64,000 bases of DNA from Rhodanobacteraceae bacterium ZG21-1 (GCA_021390615.1 JAJEJU010000024.1:1922001-1986000); one strand, 5' to 3'. Positions 54,895 through 63,381 are shown, counted from the first letter of the stretch. A program made the numbers and translations. The notes: a model not told the origin generated them from the letters alone.

Positions 54895-55800
54895 CTAGTG
54901 AGCAAGTGCCTGATCTAAGCGAGTGACAGAGATTCGCGCCCCCAACAACAACCAGACCGTGCTCGACAGGAGCATCAATGTCTGCGTTCCTAACGTAATC
55001 GGATCGTACAGCGAAGGCATCGAAAGTACGATGCCAAGGTTCGCCAGTACGCACGCCAGACCCGCACCTTGCCACCCATAGCGCACGGCAAACCAAACAG
55101 GCGCGGCCAACATGATAATCTGACCAACATGCCTTACTTGCACCGAATGCGAATAGCCTATGACATACCCAAGCAGGTACAAGAGCGGCACTAGGAACGC
55201 TACTGATGCAAGTAACACGGGACTTCGCGTTATGCGCCTACGAATGTTCCGCATGTCGCCCTCGCTATACATCCATAGCACGAGCGGCACGACCATGAAG
55301 ATCCCCAAGCCAGTTCCAAGGAACCAAAGATACGTGAAGTAAGAAGCCTTGGCGGGCCAGCCCAACGCCGGTTGCAGCCCCTGCATCAGTGCATATTGCA
55401 ATACCTCGGCACTTGTCGAAAGAACAACTGCAGCTGCAATGCACTGGAACAAAGCAGTGACAGACACGTTCCTGTGTTCGTCCATGACCGGCCGATGCTT
55501 ACGAAACCACGACACCGAAAGCATATTCGCTGTTATCGGCACGAGTAAGAAGGCCAATGCCCAAGGCACTCCGCGCGCGCTGCTACATACGTAAGCCGTC
55601 TCTCCGGCAGCGATGATCTCGCCTGCAAACAGCGACGGCCAATAGCGAGGAGGCACCAGCAGTAAACAGGCAAGCCGGAAGCCAGCAGTGAGCTGCCAAT
55701 GGGATATCAGTGAAAGGCGCAACAAAGCATAGATTGCTGCATAAGCTGCGGTAATCCAAAGATAGTGAAACCAGGGCCGGTTCCATCTTGTGGTGTACAT
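54895..55800 (-). CDS. MASE1-like integral membrane sensor protein without output domain
   Basis: A 301-residue membrane protein with about eight helices, resembling the MASE1 sensory domain found at the N terminus of GGDEF proteins and histidine kinases: IYALLRLSLISHWQLTAGF with WPPAG-like VPPRYWPSLFAGEI, then the later VWFAVRYGWQGAGLACVLAN. It ends after the last helix with a short tail, so no enzymatic domain follows. AGGAGGAG lies about nine bases before the ATG at 55800. It may act as a stand-alone sensor for another protein on the island, for example the diguanylate cyclase. Confidence 0.7.
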   Translation of the reverse strand: MYTTRWNRPWFHYLWITAAYAAIYALLRLSLISHWQLTAGFRLACLLLVPPRYWPSLFAGEIIAAGETAYVCSSARGVPWALAFLLVPITANMLSVSWFRKHRPVMDEHRNVSVTALFQCIAAAVVLSTSAEVLQYALMQGLQPALGWPAKASYFTYLWFLGTGLGIFMVVPLVLWMYSEGDMRNIRRRITRSPVLLASVAFLVPLLYLLGYVIGYSHSVQVRHVGQIIMLAAPVWFAVRYGWQGAGLACVLANLGIVLSMPSLYDPITLGTQTLMLLSSTVWLLLGARISVTRLDQALAH

Positions 55801-55911
55801 CCCGTTAGCTCCTCCTACAGCCAAACCGCCTTCTCTGTTGCATTGTCTTGCTGGCAGCCGCTGGCGCCCTAAAACCCCTTCTTGCACTATCATTACAGGC
55901 GCTGATTGAAA

Positions 55912-56172
55912 TCAATCAGCAACTAGACGTAGTGCTAACCCGGTCACGGTCTTCTTCGAAAGTGTTCCAGCGGCTTGAGGATTCGCAAAAAATTCCGATT
56001 GCCGACAAGCAAGCCATAAATTGCACACCCATTCGTCCTTGCTAACAAACACCATCACAGCACCGTGATGAGAAACTCCCCATGGCAACACTCGCCTTCG
56101 ATTGCTTACGAAAAATGCAAGGTCATCACCAGGCACACTAGTTTCCACGCGCACCCAACCACCTAAATCCAC
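55912..56172 (-). CDS. Possible small ORF, unknown
   Basis: An 86-codon frame from a GTG, four bases after the end of the next gene upstream. It contains WVRVETSVPGDDLAFFVSN and AVMVFVSKDEWVCNLWLAC, which could be a small beta-domain. There is no good ribosome site and no recognised family. The stretch 55801-56176 otherwise holds only the MASE1 gene leader. Confidence 0.3.
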   Translation of the reverse strand: MDLGGWVRVETSVPGDDLAFFVSNRRRVLPWGVSHHGAVMVFVSKDEWVCNLWLACRQSEFFANPQAAGTLSKKTVTGLALRLVAD

Positions 56173-56176
56173 TGTC

Positions 56177-56803
56177 TTATCGGGCCCTTTTCAACCCCTC
56201 CAAGCGCGCCAGCAATCGCAGCACGCTCGTGTCCGAGGCCGCCAGAGCCAGATCCCGCGCCGCATGTTTCTGGAACGTGCGCTCACGCATCCGCTTGGGC
56301 TTGACCGGCTCGTCAAACAGCGTGCTGAAGGTATCGCCGATCTTTTCGCGGATCGCCCAGCGCTGCCGGTTGATGCGGTCCGCACCGCTGTCGCGCTGAC
56401 TTGCATAGGTCGGTCGCGGCCGGATCGCCTCACGATGGCAGAACAGGTCAATGCCCTCCCACTTGTAGACGACTTGGGCGCGTCGTCTGGTGTAGGGGCA
56501 GCAATGCAGGTACCAGCGCCGGCCACCGTAGTGCAGCGGGATCGACGACAACGCCAGACGGCAGATCACGTCCTTGCGCTTGCCTGGCTCCCCACTGGGT
56601 AACGCATAGGAAAGGGTGAGCGTACCGGTGCTCCCACTCCACTCGCCGCAGTAACTCACCGCACTGATGCGCTTGCCCGTGTGGGTATCGGTCCATTGCC
56701 AGGTGCCCGTCGTGGTCGTACCCACCCGCAGCGAACCGCAGGCCAGCATCCGTCGCAGGTCGAGTTTCAACGCCGATTCGAGATGAGGACGCCAGCCGCT
56801 CAT
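56177..56803 (-). CDS. Mobile-element hypothetical protein with degenerate zinc-ribbon (YASQR motif)
   Basis: A 208-residue protein resembling a widespread group of hypothetical proteins in integrative elements that share a W-x-x-x-C-P-x-x-x-R-R segment and a later Y-A-S-Q-R. Here these are RRWYLHCCPYTRRRAQVVY and PTYASQRDSGADRINRQRW, followed by KIGDTFSTLFDEPVKPKRMR. The zinc cysteines are only partly kept. ATGA overlap with the upstream gene makes it the last gene of the replication operon. Function unknown; DNA contact is plausible from its basic C terminus. Confidence 0.6.
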   Translation of the reverse strand: MSGWRPHLESALKLDLRRMLACGSLRVGTTTTGTWQWTDTHTGKRISAVSYCGEWSGSTGTLTLSYALPSGEPGKRKDVICRLALSSIPLHYGGRRWYLHCCPYTRRRAQVVYKWEGIDLFCHREAIRPRPTYASQRDSGADRINRQRWAIREKIGDTFSTLFDEPVKPKRMRERTFQKHAARDLALAASDTSVLRLLARLEGLKRAR

Positions 56804-57417
56804 ACCGCGTCGCCGGGCTGAAACGCCGCACACGCATGCGACGCCATCGGATAGTGCGTGCCATGCCCTAGCCCACAACCACCAACACCCGCCCCGGGGT
56901 GAATCGCGTCGGCCAGAGCATGTTGACACCCTTCGCAGCGGATCGACGGGCGCGGGACATCGCTGCCGGTCTTGCGCACCAAGCACCAGGGACATCCCAG
57001 CGCCCGCGGCCAGCCTCGTACCACTGGCAGCACGGCAGCAACCGTCGGTGGCACCCATACCGGACCGCAGCCTTGGCAGAGGATGGCCGCCGTATGGTCC
57101 AAAGGCACCCGGCCTGCCCAACGCATCGCCGTGGCCTCCAGCATGGCCAGGTAGGTGCGAAGCTGAGCCTCATCCAGTCCCAGGCAACCAGCGATGTCCT
57201 GATCATGCAGGCGGTGAATAAGCGCCGGGTCGCCGCCGTGACGCTCAACCAGGGTCAGCAGGTGCTGGCGAAGCGTTGAAAGCGGATGTTGGCTACTGTC
57301 TCGCTGCGATTCCTGCGATTCCTGCGATTCGATCCCCAGGGGCTGGCTCGGAATCGCAGCAATCGCGGAAATCGCAGGAAGGCCTGCGCGTTTGCGCAAC
57401 TCGGCCAGGGCACTCAT
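56800..57417 (-). CDS. Cysteine-rich (zinc-binding-like) protein of the replication operon
   Basis: A 205-residue protein. An N-terminal part has the periodic linker AISAIAAIP and ESQESQESQ encoded by the 9-bp repeats. The middle (TLVERHGGDPALIHRLHDQD) is helical, and the C-terminal half has three Cys pairs: CQGCGPVWVPP, CPWCLVRK and CEGCQHALADAI, then a GCGLGH tail, suggesting two or more zinc sites. It overlaps the primase-like gene by one base (TGATG) and the next by four. Its role in island replication is inferred from the operon only. Confidence 0.62.
   Translation of the reverse strand: MSALAELRKRAGLPAISAIAAIPSQPLGIESQESQESQRDSSQHPLSTLRQHLLTLVERHGGDPALIHRLHDQDIAGCLGLDEAQLRTYLAMLEATAMRWAGRVPLDHTAAILCQGCGPVWVPPTVAAVLPVVRGWPRALGCPWCLVRKTGSDVPRPSIRCEGCQHALADAIHPGAGVGGCGLGHGTHYPMASHACAAFQPGDAV
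57305..57376. repeat. Three direct plus three inverted 9-bp units (TGCGATTCC)
   Basis: Units at 57305, 57314 and 57323 read TGCGATTCC, TGCGATTCC and TGCGATTCG. After an 18-bp spacer, units at 57350, 57359 and 57368 are the same sequence inverted (GGAATCGCA, GCAATCGCG, GAAATCGCA). All units are spaced exactly 9 bp, so they keep the reading frame of the gene and encode repeated Ala-Ile and Glu-Ser-Gln. Confidence 0.85.
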
Positions 57418-59516
57418 CACGCGGCCTCCGGCGGCACGATGCACCACGCCTTCTTGCGATGCTTGCCATCGAGATGCGCGCCGCGATCCAGACGCTGCGC
57501 CCAGCCCGCCGCCTCCAGCTGGACCATGGCCTCCATAAACGCATCGCGCGTGCGAATGACCGATGGACCCGTGTTCAAGGCCTGCGTGGAGTAGAGCTGC
57601 GTGATGCCGTGCGCATGACACCATGCCAGCAGACTCTCGGCGTGGCGGATCACCGCCGGCACACTGGCAGTGCCCACGATCCGGGCGGCTTCGTCCAGGT
57701 GATAGGTGACCAGTTGGGCGGCGCGCTCGATGGCCTCGTCCGGGATGACCTCGGCCTCCGGGTCTTCGGTCAGGGTCAGTACGCCGGCCATCCGAGCCAC
57801 CTGCGAACCGCCCTTGCTCGCCCAGGCTGGTATCGGGGCATAGCTACCCCGCATGGCCGCCTCCAGAGCATTCTTGATCTCGATCCAGAGCGCCATCGCG
57901 GCCGGCGCGAGCATCAGGGCGCGCGGCGCCAGTTCATTGCGGGTGTTCGCCTGCAGCGGGAACGGCGTACGCAGCAGATCGGTCATGCGTCGCCAGTAAC
58001 GCGCCAGGTCGACATCCTGGCTCAGGTCCACATCCTGATAGGTGCGCGTGCCGATGGTGGAGGCCGGCCAGGCCAGCAGGCAACGGGGCAGGAAGCCCTG
58101 GCCCACCAAGAGGTCATCCCCCAGGAGGGTTTCGGCGAGGACCGGCTGCACCATCAGGTGCATCGCCAGGCGCCTGCCGTAGTACTTGCTGGCCCCATCG
58201 CCGGCGCGTACCCGATTGAACTGCCCGTCATCCCAGAGCTTGGAAAAGCTCGCCGCCGATTTGGCACGGTGGTCCTTGCTCATGGCGTGCCCACCCAGGA
58301 AATCGCCGGCATCGTCATTGAACAGGCCCAGGCTGGGCTGACCGAACTGATAGGCCTTATGCAATCCTTCCATGGTCGGCTCCGACAGCATGAGCCAGGG
58401 CAACAAGGGGGCATCGGGTGCAGCCCCCAAGGCATGCAAGGCATCGCGGATGGCCGCGGCATCCCTTCCCTTCCCGGCCTTGCGAGCCGCCGCATCGTAG
58501 GCCGCCGCCTCGATGGTGTAGCCGGCTTTGGCTTGGGTCCATTGCTCCGCCCGGCCACGTTCGACATCGCGATGCGCGCGCGTGGCCAGGTGATCCACGG
58601 CGCTTTTGCGCTCGCCGCTCGCACCGATGGTGACGTGCCACAGGCTCAGCGGTTCCCGACACCCGGAGATAGCGACATCGGCATGCGCCTGGACTGCGAG
58701 TGACGCCGCGGACAGGATCGAGGCGCCACACAACGCGGCCGGCGCCTGGACTACGTCATGCACCCGTTGCGCCGCGTTTCCCAACAACGAACCGAGCGCG
58801 GCCAGAGGATAGGCCGAGGCCGGTGCCAGCGGGCGGCGCAAGGGCTCCGGGGCGCTGCCCCACCGGCCATCCGTGGATGCAGCTTGCGATTTTTGCGATT
58901 CCTGCGATTCAGCGCACCGTGGAAGCGCCAGCACGGTGTCTGCTGTGGCGTGGGGATGCAACGCGAGCCAGTCCACGGCGTCGCCTGTGTCGGGAAGGCC
59001 TAGCGCCGCCACGTCGATCCGATTGACCGGGCAATCCAGCATGCGCAGCTTCGCGATGACCGCCGTGGCATAGCCTTGCCCTGCCGCATCGTGATCGGGC
59101 CATACAAGACAAGCGCGCCCCGCCAGAGGCGACCAATCCGCTGCTTGCGCGCTGGAGGCGCTCCCTGACGTGGTCACGGTCAGCCCGAGGGACGCCAGGT
59201 GATCGGCGCACCACTCGCCTTCCACGACCAGCACGGTCTGGGCGGGATCCGACGCCAGCAGTTCGGGAAGACGGTAGAGCAGCTTGCCGGTGATCGGCGC
59301 GGGAGGCTCACCCAGCACGAAGGCCGCGCCGTCGTAACGCATGGGACGGATGACCTTTTCACCGGCTGACTGGCGGACGCGCCAGCGCCAATACACCGGT
59401 GTCCCTGCAGCGTCGCAGTAAACGTGCAGGGCTTCGGGCATGAAGCCGCCAGTAACCACACCCTGCGCCAGACGGCGGGCTGCTTGCTGAGGCGTTTCAA
59501 CCGGAACAGCATTCAT
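57417..59516 (-). CDS. TOPRIM-DUF3987 replication protein (primase/helicase-like)
   Basis: A 699-residue protein of the island replication module. The N-terminal part (about 1-210) has a TOPRIM-like domain: VLVVEGEWCADHLASLGL, TSGSASSAQAADW and VWPDHDAAGQGYATAV supply the Glu and Asp-x-Asp acidic set. From about 235 a DUF3987-type region follows (CGASILSAASLAVQAHADV, HVTIGASGERKSAV as a P-loop-like segment, LMLSEPTMEGLHKAY), as in satellite and prophage helicase-primases. The linker SQESQKSQ near 225 is encoded by 9-bp repeats. It overlaps the CHC2 gene by four bases and the next gene by one. The ATG at 59516 is chosen from that overlap. Confidence 0.82.
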   Translation of the reverse strand: MNAVPVETPQQAARRLAQGVVTGGFMPEALHVYCDAAGTPVYWRWRVRQSAGEKVIRPMRYDGAAFVLGEPPAPITGKLLYRLPELLASDPAQTVLVVEGEWCADHLASLGLTVTTSGSASSAQAADWSPLAGRACLVWPDHDAAGQGYATAVIAKLRMLDCPVNRIDVAALGLPDTGDAVDWLALHPHATADTVLALPRCAESQESQKSQAASTDGRWGSAPEPLRRPLAPASAYPLAALGSLLGNAAQRVHDVVQAPAALCGASILSAASLAVQAHADVAISGCREPLSLWHVTIGASGERKSAVDHLATRAHRDVERGRAEQWTQAKAGYTIEAAAYDAAARKAGKGRDAAAIRDALHALGAAPDAPLLPWLMLSEPTMEGLHKAYQFGQPSLGLFNDDAGDFLGGHAMSKDHRAKSAASFSKLWDDGQFNRVRAGDGASKYYGRRLAMHLMVQPVLAETLLGDDLLVGQGFLPRCLLAWPASTIGTRTYQDVDLSQDVDLARYWRRMTDLLRTPFPLQANTRNELAPRALMLAPAAMALWIEIKNALEAAMRGSYAPIPAWASKGGSQVARMAGVLTLTEDPEAEVIPDEAIERAAQLVTYHLDEAARIVGTASVPAVIRHAESLLAWCHAHGITQLYSTQALNTGPSVIRTRDAFMEAMVQLEAAGWAQRLDRGAHLDGKHRKKAWCIVPPEAA
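58885..58911. repeat. Three tandem 9-bp units inside the primase-like gene
   Basis: TGCGATTTT, TGCGATTCC and TGCGATTCA at 58885, 58894 and 58903, in the same orientation and phase as the direct set at 57305. They encode part of a Glu-Ser-Gln linker. Confidence 0.8.
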
Positions 59517-59833
59517 GGCGCCAGCCCCAGCAGATCGCGGACCGCCGCCTTGAAGTCCAGGCCGGTGAGCTGCTGATGAAAGGTCACCAGGTCGCCTTGC
59601 CCGCAACCGGCATAACATCGCCAAGCGCCGCGGGCGCCTTGGAGTTTCACCCCCAGACTTGGCGTGTGGTCATCGTGGAAGGGACAGCACCCGGTCGCGT
59701 AGCCATGCGCATTGGGCGCACTCAGGCGAGCCACATGCTGGGCGTAGTAAGCCGCGGGGTCGGGCAGACGGTCACGCCAATGGCGTGGCAGAGCGCTGTG
59801 AGCAGGACTGGAGCGCCATGCGAGCCCTTTCAT
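59513..59833 (-). CDS. CHC2 zinc-finger primase-like protein
   Basis: A 106-residue protein carrying only the zinc-binding part of a DnaG-type primase: GCCPFHDDHTPSLGVK then WRCYAGCGQGDLVTFHQQL. The ligands would be Cys-x2-His and Cys-x3-Cys. The TOPRIM part is on the next gene, so together they split a primase between two chains. It overlaps AlpA by four bases and the TOPRIM gene by four. The ATG at 59833 is chosen over a longer frame from 59941 inside AlpA. Confidence 0.85.
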   Translation of the reverse strand: MKGLAWRSSPAHSALPRHWRDRLPDPAAYYAQHVARLSAPNAHGYATGCCPFHDDHTPSLGVKLQGARGAWRCYAGCGQGDLVTFHQQLTGLDFKAAVRDLLGLAP

Positions 59834-60090
59834 GACGACACCTTCGCGATGAGCGCGCGAATGTCTTCTACCCGCCAGGCGGTGATGCGCTCGCCGAGCT
59901 TGACCGGTTTGGGATAGCGGCCGGATCGGACGCCGGCCCACCAGGTGGATTTGCTGACCGGGATCAGTGCGGGAATCGGTGGTTCAGCGTGGGGATTGCC
60001 GACGATCTGCGGCAGGCGCAGATAACCCGTTTCGGGAAGGGGTATAGCCATGTTGCTTTCCTTCGCCCATGCTTGAGCGTCGTTGGACAT
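59830..60090 (-). CDS. AlpA-family regulator / excisionase
   Basis: An 86-residue MerR-like winged-helix protein of the AlpA family. It shows the usual PVSKSTWWAGVRSGRYPKPV and ITAWRVEDIRALI. In P4-like elements AlpA turns on integrase or acts as an excision factor. It is the first gene of the replication operon, and its product might bind the island-end repeat. The start at 60090 is preceded by a short upstream region with no clear promoter. Confidence 0.88.
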   Translation of the reverse strand: MSNDAQAWAKESNMAIPLPETGYLRLPQIVGNPHAEPPIPALIPVSKSTWWAGVRSGRYPKPVKLGERITAWRVEDIRALIAKVSS

Positions 60091-60208
60091 GGCCTCCCAT
60101 TGTTAGTACGGCTGGCGCGTTGAATAGTGGGGCAGATTCAAAAAACCAACCCCGCTAATCATGTGAACCTACCTCACGGACGTCGTGGAACGTACCCCAT
60201 CGGATCAG

Positions 60209-60859
60209 TCACTCACTAGGGGTCTTTGGCGCACCGCCAACGGGCTGCCAGTTCGCAACGATAGCGATACGATCGCGTGCATTTGCAGTCAGCTCAGGCT
60301 TGTTTGCCTCAAGCCATGCGGCCAACGCTTGCTTAGCACTCTTACCACCTGTGGCCTTCGTATCGTGACGCACAGCATCGAAAGCCTCGATTGCGGCGCG
60401 AAGTTCGACCGGGTAAGCAGCCAAGTCTAATGTCCCTTGCTCTGGCTGGTTGGAGTCGACAGGCCAATAGTGCCGGAGTTCGCACCCATGGGCCCACTGC
60501 GCTAGTTTAGCGACAGAGATTTTTGTCTCATTGCATAGTTCCCCACTGTCTGGATTGCAAGCAACCGGCCAATGCTCATAACCATCAGCTTCCCAAGCCA
60601 AGGCGCTAACTGCGTGCAAGCGACCACTTTGTACGGCACGAATCAAAGCAACATCATAGGCATCTGCCTTGGCAGCCTTTTCCCTATCGGCATCCATGCG
60701 ATTCGATGACGGCCGAGGGTTTAGCCCCGCGAGTAATCGCGCCGCCTCTCGGATACTTATGGGATCGACAATTTTCCAGAGTTTCCAGTAGTCCGGTGCT
60801 GTCACATTGTCTTCCGGCAAACTAGAATCTGCCCAGTCAAACAGTGGGTCACTACTCAT
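60209..60859 (-). CDS. Hypothetical island protein
   Basis: A 216-residue protein of unknown family. It starts SSDPLFDWADSSLPEDNVTA and contains YWKLWKIVDPISIREAARLL, which could be a small helix-turn-helix-like segment, then a helical C-terminal half (AKQALAAWLEANKPELTANA). It is upstream of AlpA on the same strand, 118 bases apart, and could be a regulator of it. The ATG at 60859 is chosen over an upstream frame to 60985 without ribosome site. The 302 bases from 60860 to 61161 hold no gene, only island-end sites and a terminator. Confidence 0.55.
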   Translation of the reverse strand: MSSDPLFDWADSSLPEDNVTAPDYWKLWKIVDPISIREAARLLAGLNPRPSSNRMDADREKAAKADAYDVALIRAVQSGRLHAVSALAWEADGYEHWPVACNPDSGELCNETKISVAKLAQWAHGCELRHYWPVDSNQPEQGTLDLAAYPVELRAAIEAFDAVRHDTKATGGKSAKQALAAWLEANKPELTANARDRIAIVANWQPVGGAPKTPSE

Positions 60860-61099
60860 TGCGCACACCCCCGCGCCCTTCAAAAGGGTCGCGCCAGCCG
60901 GGGAAGGTGCCCGGTGTTCGGGGATCAGCCTAGGCGCGACATGACGAACTTTGGTACCGCGAAAAATAGTGGCAAGGCGTCGCATGCCTCGCGACCCGGC
61001 CAGGAAGTACAGGAAGCAGTCTGTTTTTTCGCGGACAGCTCATCAGCGCCAGGTAGGAGCGCGCCAAGAATCCAAGCAACCCAGATTCTTAGTGGGCTT

Positions 61100-61111
61100 T
61101 TATGTGGGACA
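61100..61111. repeat. Right copy of island-end repeat
   Basis: TTATGTGGGACA, identical to 41478-41489 and 51 bases inside the right att repeat, same orientation. Confidence 0.6.
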
Positions 61112-61123
61112 AGTCAAAGGACG

Positions 61124-61153
61124 AAAATAAAAAAGCCGCTGAATCAGCGGCTT
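61124..61153 (-). terminator. Terminator for tRNA-Ser, supplied by the island
   Basis: A 9-bp stem AAGCCGCTG/CAGCGGCTT (61133-61153) is followed on the minus strand by a T-rich run (61134-61124, interrupted once by A). It lies just inside the right att repeat and 12 bases after the tRNA 3' end, so it replaces the displaced native terminator at 41314-41339. Confidence 0.85.
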
Positions 61154-61161
61154 AGTGCAAC

Positions 61162-61254
<93 letters not shown>

Positions 61255-61366
61255 GAATCGGCGCGCCTGGTGGCCGGCGCGAGCCGCGAATCATACGCGG
61301 GCGAGCCGATCGTGACAACCGAAAATACATGCGGAATGCCCTGGCATTCGCTCCACCAGGCTCGCC

Positions 61367-62071
61367 ATGATTGAATTTGGACACGGGACGCACGTCGGAC
61401 TGCGCCGCACCCGCAACGAAGATACTTATTACGCCGATGCCGCGCTGGGCCTGTTCCTGGTGGCCGACGGCATGGGTGGCCACCAGCATGGCGAGGTGGC
61501 CTCGTCGCTGGTGCGCGACGCCGTGGCCGACCAGGTCTGGCAGGGACGCAGCCTGATCGAGGCGATCCGCACCGCCGGCCAGCGCCTGCTCGACCAGTCG
61601 CGCGATCAGCCCAGCCCGCTGCCGATGGGCACCACCATCGCCTCCCTGCGCCTGGCCGACGACAGCTATGAAGTGGCCTGGGTCGGCGACAGCCGCATCT
61701 ATCTGTGGCAGCACGACGGCATGCGGCAGATCAGCCACGACCATTCCCTGGTGCAGGAGCTGGTGGCCGCCGGCCGGCTCGATCCGTCGCTGGCCTCGGT
61801 GCACCCACAGCGCAACGTGGTGACCCAGGCACTCGGCATCACGGCGATCGATCAGCTGCACATCGGCATGGCACGCGGCCGGCTGGAGCCCGGCATGCGC
61901 TTCCTGTTATGCAGCGACGGACTGACCGAGGAAGTCAGCGACGGCGAGATCGCCCGCATGATCGCCCGCAACCACATCGCCGCACAGGAATGCGTCGATC
62001 ACCTGCTGCTTGCCGCACTCGACGCCAACGGCAGCGACAACATCACCGCGATCGTCGTGCGCATCCATTGA
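61367..62071 (+). CDS. PP2C-type serine/threonine phosphatase
   Basis: A 234-residue cytoplasmic protein phosphatase (PPM family). Metal-binding motifs are complete: RRTRNEDTYYAD, VADGMGGHQHGE, VAWVGDSRIYL, LLCSDGLTEEVSD and GSDNITAIVV, so Asp residues for both manganese ions are present. Such phosphatases reverse Hanks-type kinases and also act beside type VI secretion or FHA proteins; no kinase is adjacent. It is the first core gene right of the island. Confidence 0.94.
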   Translation: MIEFGHGTHVGLRRTRNEDTYYADAALGLFLVADGMGGHQHGEVASSLVRDAVADQVWQGRSLIEAIRTAGQRLLDQSRDQPSPLPMGTTIASLRLADDSYEVAWVGDSRIYLWQHDGMRQISHDHSLVQELVAAGRLDPSLASVHPQRNVVTQALGITAIDQLHIGMARGRLEPGMRFLLCSDGLTEEVSDGEIARMIARNHIAAQECVDHLLLAALDANGSDNITAIVVRIH

Positions 62072-62108
62072 TGGCGCGCGGCCGGCTGCGCAGCATGCGC
62101 CGCCGGTG

Positions 62109-62840
62109 TCATCCGTTCGCTTGCGCCGTGTCCTGCTGACGCCACAGGCTGGTTCCGCCCCCCGCGCTCTTGTCGAGCGCATCGAGCCGGCCTTCATGAG
62201 CAGCGAGTTCATCCTCGCTTGCACGCAGCACGCGCGGGCGTCGGTCCAGCACGATGCGCGTATTCAGCTGGATCGCGGCCCCGTTTTCCGTCGGCTGCTC
62301 GAAGCCCAGGTCCATGGCCACCTGGCCGGAAGTCATCGCCAGATAGACTTCAGCCAGCAGTTGCGCGTCGATCAGGCCACCGTGCAAATCACGATGAGTG
62401 TTGTCGACGCCCAGGCGCTTGCACAAAGCGTCCAGGCTGTTGCGCTGCCCCGGATAGCGCTCGCGCGCCATCGCCAGAGTATCGAGCACCGTGCAGCGAT
62501 CGCTGATGCGACCGTAGTCCGGGCCGAGCCGGGCCAGCTCCGCATCCAGAAAGCCGATGTCGAAGGTGGCGTTGTGGATGATCAACTCGGCGCCATCGAT
62601 GAAAGCCAGGAATTCCCCGACCACTTCGGCGAAACGCGGCTTGTCGAGCAGGAACTCGTCTTCGATGCCGGTGACTTGCCGCGCCCCCTCGTCGATGGCT
62701 CGATCCGGATTGAGGTAGGTCTGATAATTGCGACCGCTGGGCCGCCGCTCCAGCATTTCCACGCAGGCGATTTCGATCAGACGATGCCCCTGGCGCACCT
62801 CCAGGCCGGTGGTCTCGGTATCGAGAACGATCTGCCTCAT
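62109..62840 (-). CDS. dnaQ: DNA polymerase III epsilon subunit (proofreading exonuclease)
   Basis: A 3'-5' exonuclease of 243 residues, replisome proofreader. DEDDh residues are in VLDTETTGL (Exo I), [12 protein letters not shown] (Exo II) and [14 protein letters not shown] (Exo III). The C-terminal tail, which binds the alpha subunit, is Ala/Arg-rich and ends QDTAQANG. The ATG overlaps the rnhA stop by four bases, and the rnhA-dnaQ pairing is typical of proteobacteria. Confidence 0.96.
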   Translation of the reverse strand: MRQIVLDTETTGLEVRQGHRLIEIACVEMLERRPSGRNYQTYLNPDRAIDEGARQVTGIEDEFLLDKPRFAEVVGEFLAFIDGAELIIHNATFDIGFLDAELARLGPDYGRISDRCTVLDTLAMARERYPGQRNSLDALCKRLGVDNTHRDLHGGLIDAQLLAEVYLAMTSGQVAMDLGFEQPTENGAAIQLNTRIVLDRRPRVLRASEDELAAHEGRLDALDKSAGGGTSLWRQQDTAQANG

Positions 62841-63301
62841 GGCTTGCTCCTGAGTCGTTCCGCTTGCTCTCGCGCGGCCTGATCGACGCGCTCGTTCTCG
62901 GCATGGCCGTTATGCCCTTTCACCCATTGCCAGCGCACTTGATGCGGGGCGACGGCGGCGGCGAGGCGCTGCCACAGATCCTGGTTCTTCACCGGCTTCT
63001 TGTCGGCCGTGCGCCAGCCGTTGGCACGCCACTTCGGCAACCACTCCTCGATGCCCTGCATGACGTAGCGGGAATCGGTGGTCAGCTTCACCTTACACGG
63101 TCGCTTCAAGGCCTCGAGCGCGCCGATCGCCGCCATCAGCTCCATGCGGTTATTGGTGGTATCGGGATCGCCGGCCGCCAGCAGCCGTTCCTTGCCCTGA
63201 GCACGCAACAGCGCAGCCCAGCCGCCGGGCCCCGGATTGCCCAGGCATGCACCATCCGTAAAGGCTTCGATTTCAGTCAATGCTTGGGGCGATGGTTCCA
63301 C
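62837..63301 (-). CDS. rnhA: Ribonuclease HI
   Basis: Degrades RNA in RNA-DNA hybrids; 154 residues. The four acidic residues are in [38 protein letters not shown] and [11 protein letters not shown], and the basic protrusion [16 protein letters not shown] is present. It is upstream of dnaQ with a four-base overlap. The start ATG at 63301 has no strong ribosome site within view. Confidence 0.96.
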   Translation of the reverse strand: MEPSPQALTEIEAFTDGACLGNPGPGGWAALLRAQGKERLLAAGDPDTTNNRMELMAAIGALEALKRPCKVKLTTDSRYVMQGIEEWLPKWRANGWRTADKKPVKNQDLWQRLAAAVAPHQVRWQWVKGHNGHAENERVDQAAREQAERLRSKP

Positions 63302-63381
63302 GGCTCGCGATAGCTCCTCACAGCATGTTGTCCTGCGCGACGACGCAGGGCGGAACCGCCGATTCTCTCATGGCAGATGTG

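Noticed and set aside
56177-57121. Longer 314-codon start for the YASQR gene
   Set aside because: The extra 106 codons lie inside the Cys-rich gene in another frame; the ATGA overlap at 56800-56803 gives a natural start.
57305-57376. Array of short repeats as a CRISPR
   Set aside because: Units are 9 bp with no unique spacers between them, in a coding frame; no cas genes in the window.
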